Positions 56,383-64,000 of a stretch of DNA of 64,000 bases are shown here, one piece after another. Both the position numbers and the translations under genes were made by a program. Below the pieces are notes generated by a model. That model was not told the DNA's origin. It was given only the letters and a program-made list of their open reading frames with translations, and made no database searches. Position 1 is the stretch's first letter, and each line of letters opens with the position of its first letter. The stretch is from Nitrospirota bacterium (GTDB lineage: Bacteria; Nitrospirota; Thermodesulfovibrionia; Thermodesulfovibrionales; Dissulfurispiraceae), in the NCBI GenBank assembly GCA_021791055.1, contig JAJYXI010000062.1:1-64000 (forward strand), read 5' to 3'.

Positions 56383-59300
56383 TCATTTTGACAATCTTGT
56401 CCATAGTAACTGCAGTGTATCTTCAACCTTTATTATTGCATCACTTGATGAAATTCCACGCGTATCCATTTCAAATCCATCCGGTAAAAATCGAATTCCA
56501 CTTTCCCTCTTCTGTATGTTAAATAGGGCTTTTAAAAGGTTATCAAAGAAGTTTTCAGGAATTTTGTATTTATCCTCAGAGTCAGAAATAAAAGAAAACC
56601 TGTATCTGCCGTCTATATCTGAAACCGTTGAGATGTTTAAAAGCCTCGCTAATATTTTTATCTCTATGACATGCATGAGATTATTCACCTCCTCGGGCAT
56701 GCTGCCGAATCTGTCGATGAGTTCATCCCGTAGTTCTGATAGCAAGTCGAGATTTTTTACAGATGATATCCTCCTGTAAATACTAAGTCTAAGCGTAATG
56801 TCAGGGATGTAATCCTCAGGAATGAATGCAGAAAGCCTGAGCCTTATCTGAGGCTCTATATCTTCCTTAATCGTTTCTCCCTTAAGCTCTGAAACAGACT
56901 TTTCGAGCATCTCCATGTACATGTCAAAACCAACTTTGTAGATATGACCCGACTGCTCTGCGCCGAGGAGGTTGCCTGCTCCCCTTATCTCGAGGTCTTT
57001 TAATGCAAGCCTGAATCCTGCGCCTAAGTAGCTCATCTCCTGTATTGCCTGAAGCCTCTTTTTAGCCTCATCAGTGATTATGTCTTCGCCCGGGATGAGA
57101 AAATATGCGTATCCCTGTGTGCTTCCCCTTCCGACTCTTCCCCTGAGCTGATATAAGTCTGAGAGTCCGAATGTATCTGCCCTGTTTACGATTATTGTGT
57201 TGGCTGCCGTAATATCAAGCCCTGCACCGATTATTGCTGTGCATACGAGGACATTTATTTCTTTGTTCAGGAACTTCAGCATAACATTTTCTATATCAGA
57301 CTCCCTCATCTGTCCGTGTGCTATTGATATTTTTGCATAATGGGCGAGCTTTTTGATGTAATCTGATATTTTTTCTATATCCTTTATCCTGTTATGGACA
57401 AAGAAAACCTGCCCATGCCGCAGCAGTTCTCTCTCTATCGCCTCTTTTATTGTCCTGTCATTGAATGTTGTAACAGTGCTTCTTACTGCAAGTCGTTCCT
57501 CAGGAGGTGTCTCTATGGTGCACATCTCCTTTATCCCTGAAATAGACATGTGGAGGGTCCTCGGAATAGGCGTTGCAGTAAGGGTAAGGACATCAACTCC
57601 TTTTTTGAGCTCTTTCAGCCTCTCCTTTTGTGCGACTCCAAACCTGTGCTCTTCATCTATGACCAGAAGTCCCAAGTCATGGAACTGGATTTTTTTATTC
57701 AAAAGCATGTGTGTGCCTATAACTACATCGACCTCTCCGTTTGCGATTGCCTTTATGGAATTTTTCATATCGTTTTTGTTTTTAAATCTGCTGAGATAGT
57801 CTATTGTCACAGGAAATCCTGAAAACCTTGCCCTGAATGTCCTGAAGTGCTGCTCGGCTAATAAAGTGGTAGGCACGAGTACAGCCGCCTGTTTTCCGTC
57901 ATAGACCGCCCTGAATGCAGCTCTGACAGCCACCTCTGTTTTTCCATATCCGACATCTCCGCAGAGGAGCATATCCATAGGCAATGCAGAATGCATATGT
58001 TTTTTTATTTCATCGATGGCCCTTGTTTGGTCGGGGGTTTCTTCGTATGGGAAGAAGTCGTCAAACTCCCTGTGCATCGGCGTGTCTTCGCTGAATTTAA
58101 AACCCCTCGCAATTCTCCTCTCTGCATACAGCTTGAGGAGCTTCTCTGCCATCTCCTTGATTCCCTTTTTTACCTTTTGTTTTGTCCTGAGCCATGTTTT
58201 GCTGCCGAGCCTCTCGATGGACGGGATATGCCCTTCTGCAGCGCTGTATTTCTGCAGCCTGTCTATGCTGTGGAACGGGACATATAACCTGCCGTTTGCA
58301 TACTCGATTGCTATGAGGTCTTGCTCATAGTCCTCTGTTTTTTGTCTTTGAAGCCCGGTAAATTTTCCTATGCCGTGGTCTTTGTGCACGACAAAATCTC
58401 CGGGCTTTAGGTCATCAATGCTGAGGAGAAGCCTTGAGATCTTTGATTTCTTTATGGGTCTGTATGAAGGCCTCTCGCCAAATATTTCTCTGTCTGTGAG
58501 TATTAAAAGTTCAGGGAGATTTATCCCTGAGGATAGCCTGCCTGTGGTTATGCAAAACCTTCCTTCATAGGACTTTAAGTCTTGTTTATCTACTACTGGC
58601 GCTACAATACCGCCGTCTGACATAATCTCCTTGAGCCGCTCTGCCTGCGCCCCTGATGAAAGTACAGCTATAATCTGTTTTTCTGTTTTTAACAGCGCAT
58701 CCGGGATTTCGTCTATACCCTTTCTTTCCTCAGGAAGGATTCCCATTCCCTTGATTGTCATTTCACCCGAATCAATCCCTTCGCCAATAAAGGGAAGATG
58801 CGAAAAGGTGATGAGTTTAGAGTTATGAGTTAAGAGTTTAGAATTTAGATCTGATAATGCAATATCCTTCAATGCCTCTGAATTCAGAAAAATATCTATA
58901 TCCCTGATTTTTAGTAATTCATTTAGTAAATCAGTTTTTATCTCTACATCCCGAACTCCTAACTCTGAACTCTTAACTCCTGGTTCTTCGGCAGGAAAAA
59001 TCTCTATGCTGTTTATCTCTTTTATTGACCTCTGTGTCTCGATGTCAAAAGTCCTTATGAGGTCTATCTCATCTCCGAAAAACTCCACCCTCACAGGAGA
59101 GTCCTCTGTTACAGGATATACATCAAAGAGCCATCCCCTCTGGCTGTATTCACCCTTTTCCATCACAACGCTCACATTTCTGTAGCCGTGTGATGCAAGC
59201 CATCCCTCCAGTTTCTCCCTTCCGATCTCCATTCCCCTTTTGAGTTTTAAGATGCTGTTTTCTATTTCAGAGATGTTGAAGCCGGTGTGGTATGCATCTT

Positions 59301-59679
59301 TTGAGGTTATTATTGACTGCTGACTGCTGACCCCGTTAGAAAGGGACTTTCTAACGGGGCTGATTGCTGACCGCTGTACTTTATATAGCGCCCTTGCCCT
59401 TTCTCCGATTAATTCCGGACTGGATGGGGAAGGAAAGTAAATGATGGAGTGATGGAGCGATGGAGTGAGGTGAGAATTTTTTAAAAAAAGGAAATCGTTA
59501 TAAAGAATTGATGCGGTCTCAGCAGAGTCTTCAACCACAATAAACGGCTTTTCATTAAATAAGAGCAGTAATGCGAGGCGGGGGATGGAGATGTTGTAAA
59601 TCCTTTTTGTCTCGCTGGTTTTCAAGCGCTTGTATATTTGTTTTGTGTGATTTTCTAAGAGATGGAATATATCCGGCAT
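56383..59679 (-). CDS. mfd: Transcription-repair coupling factor
   Basis: GDFVVHKDHGIGKFTGL; LCGDVGYGKTEVAVRAAFRAV; DEEHRFGV. Confidence 0.98.
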   Translation of the reverse strand: MPDIFHLLENHTKQIYKRLKTSETKRIYNISIPRLALLLLFNEKPFIVVEDSAETASILYNDFLFLKNSHLTPSLHHSIIYFPSPSSPELIGERARALYKVQRSAISPVRKSLSNGVSSQQSIITSKDAYHTGFNISEIENSILKLKRGMEIGREKLEGWLASHGYRNVSVVMEKGEYSQRGWLFDVYPVTEDSPVRVEFFGDEIDLIRTFDIETQRSIKEINSIEIFPAEEPGVKSSELGVRDVEIKTDLLNELLKIRDIDIFLNSEALKDIALSDLNSKLLTHNSKLITFSHLPFIGEGIDSGEMTIKGMGILPEERKGIDEIPDALLKTEKQIIAVLSSGAQAERLKEIMSDGGIVAPVVDKQDLKSYEGRFCITTGRLSSGINLPELLILTDREIFGERPSYRPIKKSKISRLLLSIDDLKPGDFVVHKDHGIGKFTGLQRQKTEDYEQDLIAIEYANGRLYVPFHSIDRLQKYSAAEGHIPSIERLGSKTWLRTKQKVKKGIKEMAEKLLKLYAERRIARGFKFSEDTPMHREFDDFFPYEETPDQTRAIDEIKKHMHSALPMDMLLCGDVGYGKTEVAVRAAFRAVYDGKQAAVLVPTTLLAEQHFRTFRARFSGFPVTIDYLSRFKNKNDMKNSIKAIANGEVDVVIGTHMLLNKKIQFHDLGLLVIDEEHRFGVAQKERLKELKKGVDVLTLTATPIPRTLHMSISGIKEMCTIETPPEERLAVRSTVTTFNDRTIKEAIERELLRHGQVFFVHNRIKDIEKISDYIKKLAHYAKISIAHGQMRESDIENVMLKFLNKEINVLVCTAIIGAGLDITAANTIIVNRADTFGLSDLYQLRGRVGRGSTQGYAYFLIPGEDIITDEAKKRLQAIQEMSYLGAGFRLALKDLEIRGAGNLLGAEQSGHIYKVGFDMYMEMLEKSVSELKGETIKEDIEPQIRLRLSAFIPEDYIPDITLRLSIYRRISSVKNLDLLSELRDELIDRFGSMPEEVNNLMHVIEIKILARLLNISTVSDIDGRYRFSFISDSEDKYKIPENFFDNLLKALFNIQKRESGIRFLPDGFEMDTRGISSSDAIIKVEDTLQLLWTRLSK
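58813..58847 (+). repeat. Heptamer repeat in mfd (1)
   Basis: GAGTTTA GAGTTAT GAGTTAA GAGTTTA GAATTTA. Confidence 0.88.
58953..58980 (+). repeat. Heptamer repeat in mfd (2)
   Basis: GAACTCC TAACTCT GAACTCT TAACTCC. Confidence 0.88.
59313..59377. repeat. Composite repeat in mfd: heptamers flanking a palindrome
   Basis: TGACTGC TGACTGC TGAC / CCCCGTTAGAAAGGGACTTTCTAACGGGG / CTGATTGCTGACCGCTG. Confidence 0.88.
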
Positions 59680-59993
59680 AGTTTTATTTTAACCCAAATA
59701 AGCGGGGTAAGCATAATTGACTTGAGCGGATCGCTATTTTTCGGTAACAGTTCTCAGCGGCATGGAGAGTCAGTGAGAGGCTGAAAATCCTCGATTCATC
59801 TTCATCTATGGTGATAAAGTCTGTGGTGTCCGACAACAGGTTTAACGAATCAATAGAACCAGATGAGATTAGAAGGTATTTTGAGTATTTGGTTTAAACC
59901 TTAAATTTTTGGGACGCATGATCTAACACATGACAGGCAGTGTCGTATAAAGTCATTCACCTGCCTGTCATATGTCTTATAGCCGATTTTTAG

Positions 59994-60308
59994 CTATTCA
60001 ACAGGTGTGACTACTGCCATCACAACAAGCCTTTCGCCCTTATCAGCCCTGAAGCCGTGAGGAACCATGGGATCGCAGAGTATGGCTGTCTTTTCGTCCG
60101 CAACAATCTCCTCATCGCCCACGATAAATGTCCCTTTCCCTTCAACGCAGTACATCATGAGTCTCAACGGTGCTTTGTGAGGTTGTAATGCCTGTCCTGC
60201 CTCAAGGCACATCAGTGCAACACGCATTTCCGGCTTGTCGGAAAGCATCTCTCTTGCAATTTTGTCTGGATAAAATTTTATCAATTTCTTCATATCCAGT
60301 ATTTCCAT
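59994..60308 (-). CDS. Cupin domain protein
   Basis: LMCLEAGQALQPHKAPLRLMMYCVEGKGTFIVGDEE. Confidence 0.85.
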   Translation of the reverse strand: MEILDMKKLIKFYPDKIAREMLSDKPEMRVALMCLEAGQALQPHKAPLRLMMYCVEGKGTFIVGDEEIVADEKTAILCDPMVPHGFRADKGERLVVMAVVTPVE

Positions 60309-60365
60309 AGAGTCCTCCTTTATGATTGTTTAATTAAAATTTATCACCACATACAAAATAAAACA

Positions 60366-60458
60366 ATGACATATGTCATAGGCCTGCCATGTTCTTAGCA
60401 CTGTAATTTAGTTGCGGATTATGGTCATAGGATATTCTATTTTATGATGTAAATCATA
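60366..60458. promoter_or_regulatory. Two Crp/Fnr-geometry palindromes in divergent intergenic region
   Basis: ATGAC-ATAT-GTCAT (60366-60379) and ATGAT-GTAA-ATCAT (60444-60457); tataat at 60463-60468. Confidence 0.55.
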
Positions 60459-60502
60459 GTGCTATAATCTGGTTAGAGCTATATTAAAAACGGGAAGGGC
60501 TT

Positions 60503-61087
60503 ATGGATAACACACCAAAAGATTTTGAGATTTCTGATGAAGACCTCAGGGCTGCCCTCAGGGAGATAAAGACCTATGTGGATATCACCGAGGAAGACTT
60601 AAAGACGATTTATTCGATCGCCTTAAGACATGCCAGAGAAAGGCTTGCAAAGAAAATATCTGTCAGCGATATAATGACCGTGAATGTTATTACTGTTAAA
60701 AAGGATGCGGATATTCATGAAGTGTCAAAGCTCCTCTCCGAAAATAAAATCAGTGGTCTGCCGGTTGTGGATGATGAAAGTAGGGTTATAGGCATTATTA
60801 CAGAGGCCGATGTCCTTTCCATGGCCGGAATGAAGCATGGGCATACATTTAAAGACATTATAAGGCATATCCTCGGAGAGCCTCTGTCGGAGCGAAAGGC
60901 TGGAAACAGGGTGAAGGATGTAATGACATCTCCGGCAATAACAATAAAGCCAGATGCAGACATAAGGGAAGTGGCAATGATTCTTGATGAAAGAAGGATT
61001 AAGAGACTTCCAGTTGTGGATGATGAAAATCAGCTTATAGGAATAATTTCGAGGGCTGATATAGTCCGTGTAACCGGCAAAAAATGA
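60503..61087 (+). CDS. CBS-domain pair protein
   Basis: VSDIMTVNVITVKKDADIHEVSKLLSENKISGLPVVDDESRVIGIITEADVL (two CBS repeats). Confidence 0.93.
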   Translation: MDNTPKDFEISDEDLRAALREIKTYVDITEEDLKTIYSIALRHARERLAKKISVSDIMTVNVITVKKDADIHEVSKLLSENKISGLPVVDDESRVIGIITEADVLSMAGMKHGHTFKDIIRHILGEPLSERKAGNRVKDVMTSPAITIKPDADIREVAMILDERRIKRLPVVDDENQLIGIISRADIVRVTGKK

Positions 61088-61629
61088 ATACACGCGAATA
61101 TTTTTCAAAGATGAAAGGCGGTGCAAAGAGCCCTCCCGGAGTAGGTTTGACAGAAATACTCTGGTCATGGCTCGGCGCTGTCATAGGTATCGGCATCTGC
61201 GGTTATCTGTCGGCTCAATATTTTGAGCCGAGGGATTTGACATTAATAATAGGCTCATTTGGTGCATCAGCAGTGCTTGTCTATGGCGCAATAAAGAGTC
61301 CTCTTGCACAGCCGAGAAACCTGATTGGAGGCCATATAATATCAGGGCTTGTTGGAGTGGCCTGCTATCAACTGTTCGGTCAGACTATCTGGATGGCTGC
61401 TGCCCTTGGCGTATCCCTTGCCATTGCGGCTATGCTCGCAACAAAGACGGTTCATCCGCCTGGAGGTGCAACTGCATTGATTGCCGTTATAGGAGGTAAA
61501 AAGATACATGACCTCGGTTTTCTTTATGCCTTTGTGCCTGCAGGAGCAGGTGCTGTTATACTTTTAGTCATAGCCCTTTTAGTGAATAATCTCTCAAAGA
61601 ATAGGAGATATCCGGAATACTGGCTTTAA
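61084..61629 (+). CDS. HPP family membrane protein
   Basis: GSFGASAVLVYGAIKSPLAQPRNLIGGHIISGLVGV; KTVHPPGGATALIAV. Confidence 0.92.
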   Translation: MNTREYFSKMKGGAKSPPGVGLTEILWSWLGAVIGIGICGYLSAQYFEPRDLTLIIGSFGASAVLVYGAIKSPLAQPRNLIGGHIISGLVGVACYQLFGQTIWMAAALGVSLAIAAMLATKTVHPPGGATALIAVIGGKKIHDLGFLYAFVPAGAGAVILLVIALLVNNLSKNRRYPEYWL

Positions 61630-63992
61630 GTTATTTTGTTCCAGGAATCTATTATCCACGCTCTTTTTTCATTCAGAAGGCTTAAAATTTCCCCTCCGTC
61701 CATATTCATAAAGTTAGCAAGACTCTGCAATGTGCTGCTGTCTTCCTTCAGGAAAGACTCGTTTCTCAATCTGAGGATGGTTTCGATGGTCCTGTAAAAT
61801 ATATAAGTCTCCTTGAGCATCATTGCATCGTTATTTTTCATGATACCGTTTTTGTTAAGACGACTAATCCCATCGAGAGTTCCCTGCACAAGGAGTTGCG
61901 GGTGCTTTTTACAATTCCTGAGCTGTAAATACTGAACAATAAACTCCAACTCCTCAAGCCCGCCGCTCCCAAGCTTTATGTCATAAGTTCCAGAGGTTTC
62001 TTTCGAAAGCTCCCTTTGAATCCTCTCCCGCATCTTTTTTATATCATCAATGGTTATTTCGTTGCCCCGTTCCATTAAAACTTCTTTTCTCATATCCATG
62101 AAATATATATGGGTCCGTGAACCGTTAATTGGCCTTGCCTTTAGAAGCGCCTGCAGTTCCCATGCCTGCGCATGTCTTAAATAGTAATCTCGAATGCCTT
62201 TTATGGAACTCACGAGAGGTCCCTTGCTGCCTTCGGGTCTCAGGCGGGTGTCAACCCTGTATGCTATCCCATCCTTTGTGTATGATGTGCAAACTCTCAG
62301 CAATTTCTCTGCTGCCTTTATATCCCTTTCTGTCGGCTCATTCAGTGTTATAAATATGAGGTCGAGGTCGGAATTGAAAATAATCTCCCTGCCTCCCAGT
62401 TTCCCGAAGGCAATGATATTTAATGGGTCACCATGTCGTTCAAGCAGTGTTGATAAGATCGCATCTGCCGTCTTGCTCAGCCCTTTCATTATTTCTATTA
62501 CCCCTATTTTTCTATCCAGAAACAGGATTCCCAGTTTTATCTCCTCAAATCTTCTTAATAATCTAATTGCTGTCACTTCTCCATGCGTGTCAATAAGCAT
62601 TTTCAGCTCATTCTTTAATGCGCTTAATGATTTCTTTCTTATTTCACCCTCAACAATGGACTCTATGTATTCAGGACTGCCCATGAGAATCTTTGAAAGG
62701 TATTCGCTCTGGGAGAAGATGAAGTTAAGGACAGAGATTATCTCGGGTCTTTGTGCTATGGCTTCAAGATAAGACTCCTTTGCTGCCAGGATATTTGAGA
62801 AGTCAACGAGCTGGAGCAAGGCAAGGTCGGGGTTTATTCCTTTTAATGCCTCATCAATAAATCTGGGAAGGATATCCTCAAGGAGTCTCCTGCCTTTTAT
62901 TGTCTGGAATGAGAAAATGGTGTTTCTTATTTTCATCAGATAATGCATGGCCTTCCGGACATCCCTGATCTTTGTCTTTGAAAGCTCTTTTGTTAGGAGG
63001 TTTTCAATGGGGGTTTCCATATCCCAGAAAATGCTGCTTAATATATTAGTTAATCGGCCCTGCGGAGGCTCCTTTCTGGACTCTAAAAGCGAATCGTATA
63101 TTGCCCTCACCTTATGCCTTCTCTTGTTAAGCTCTGATAAGAATGCAGACCTGTCAAGGAATCCTATCTTTTTGCCGAGAATATCCAGTTCTGCATCGCT
63201 TGAAGGAAGGGTATGCGTCTGTATGTCATTTAACTGCTGAAGCCTGTGCTCAAGGGTTCTTAAAAAAATATAGTTGTCAGAAAGCCGGCCAAAGTCTTCA
63301 TAGCCTATTAAACCCTTTTGCAGAAGTTTGTGCAGTGCCATGAATGTGCTGCGCTCCCTTAAACCCGGCTCTTTCCCGCTGTAGATAAGCTGGAATATCT
63401 GTATGAAAAATTCTATCTCGCGAATACCACCATAACCCCGTTTTATATCCCTGCTCAGGGTCGCTGCCTTTATCTGTTCGACCTGGGACTTCATCCTCCT
63501 GATCTCGTCAATGGCCTCGAAGTCGAGGTATTTCCTGTAGACAAAGGGCTTTATTGTCTTCAGGAACTCCTGACCAAGCTGCATGTCTCCTGCTGCCGGT
63601 CTTGCCCTGAGAAGTGCAGCCCTTTCCCACAGTTGTCCCCATGATTCATAATACTCCTCATAACCCTTTAGTGGTAATGCTAAATTCCCTCGCTGTCCCT
63701 GAGGTCTTAGTCTTAAATCCACCCTGTATGCAAAACCGTCCTCTGTATTTGCGGAAAGAAACCGTGTGTATTCCTCAACAAGCTTTGTGTAATACTCGAA
63801 GGCAGAGATTTTATTCATGGTTACACCATGAATGGTTGATATTCCGGTGGTCTCGCCTTCTTCCCTGTAGACAAAGATTATGTCAATATCAGAGCTGTAA
63901 TTGAGTTCCAGAGCGCCAAGTTTGCCGAGCGCTATTACAGCAATTGAGTTGTTTTCAGCTCCTCCATAACGCTGTCTGAGAAAAGATTCCAC
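61626..63992 (-). CDS. glnE: Bifunctional glutamine synthetase adenylyltransferase/deadenylase (5' truncated by window edge)
   Basis: Two nucleotidyltransferase domains (ALGKLGALELNYSSDIDIIFVY; AFGKLGGREIIFNSDLDLIFI). Confidence 0.94.
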   Translation of the reverse strand: MESFLRQRYGGAENNSIAVIALGKLGALELNYSSDIDIIFVYREEGETTGISTIHGVTMNKISAFEYYTKLVEEYTRFLSANTEDGFAYRVDLRLRPQGQRGNLALPLKGYEEYYESWGQLWERAALLRARPAAGDMQLGQEFLKTIKPFVYRKYLDFEAIDEIRRMKSQVEQIKAATLSRDIKRGYGGIREIEFFIQIFQLIYSGKEPGLRERSTFMALHKLLQKGLIGYEDFGRLSDNYIFLRTLEHRLQQLNDIQTHTLPSSDAELDILGKKIGFLDRSAFLSELNKRRHKVRAIYDSLLESRKEPPQGRLTNILSSIFWDMETPIENLLTKELSKTKIRDVRKAMHYLMKIRNTIFSFQTIKGRRLLEDILPRFIDEALKGINPDLALLQLVDFSNILAAKESYLEAIAQRPEIISVLNFIFSQSEYLSKILMGSPEYIESIVEGEIRKKSLSALKNELKMLIDTHGEVTAIRLLRRFEEIKLGILFLDRKIGVIEIMKGLSKTADAILSTLLERHGDPLNIIAFGKLGGREIIFNSDLDLIFITLNEPTERDIKAAEKLLRVCTSYTKDGIAYRVDTRLRPEGSKGPLVSSIKGIRDYYLRHAQAWELQALLKARPINGSRTHIYFMDMRKEVLMERGNEITIDDIKKMRERIQRELSKETSGTYDIKLGSGGLEELEFIVQYLQLRNCKKHPQLLVQGTLDGISRLNKNGIMKNNDAMMLKETYIFYRTIETILRLRNESFLKEDSSTLQSLANFMNMDGGEILSLLNEKRAWIIDSWNKIT

Positions 63993-64000
63993 AAAATCTA

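Noticed and set aside
59700-59990. Possible gene or IS remnant downstream of the cupin gene
   Set aside because: Only very short frames with no recognisable motif or terminal repeats; cannot be supported from sequence alone

Overview
The window reads as a stretch of bacterial chromosome. Gene content and order suggest a Nitrospirota or deltaproteobacteria-like anaerobe, but that is inference and was not tested. It opens with the 3' end of a 23S rRNA and a 5S rRNA. It then carries about 60 mostly housekeeping genes: gmk-rpoZ-coaBC, efp-accB-accC-thiE, rpmH-yidD-yidC-mnmE, mnmA, leuS, holA, rpsT, nth, tgt, nrdJ, rmuC, trpE-trpG-trpD, mfd and a partial glnE. There are three tRNAs. A small accessory island lies at about 44.2-49.1 kb: a WYL-domain protein, a receiver/histidine-kinase pair, a four-helix-bundle protein, a DNA methyltransferase with a degenerate SNase-like tail, and a MjaI-type REase. 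The most notable observations are: (i) a dual-CXXC mini-ORF with an in-frame TGA, a candidate selenoprotein, at 9034-9201; (ii) many degenerate 7/8/9-nt tandem repeats inserted in frame in housekeeping genes, including two that form lipoprotein signal-peptide cores; (iii) GC-rich palindromic inserts inside leuS and tgt, with related inserts in mnmA and mfd; (iv) at least two families of intergenic inverted-repeat elements, one with paired changes between copies; (v) absence of rnpA and jag from the rpmH-yidD-yidC-mnmE cluster; (vi) well-formed promoters with an operator in the 17-bp spacer (tetR, nrdJ). All assignments come from reading the sequence and recalled family motifs. No searches were run.
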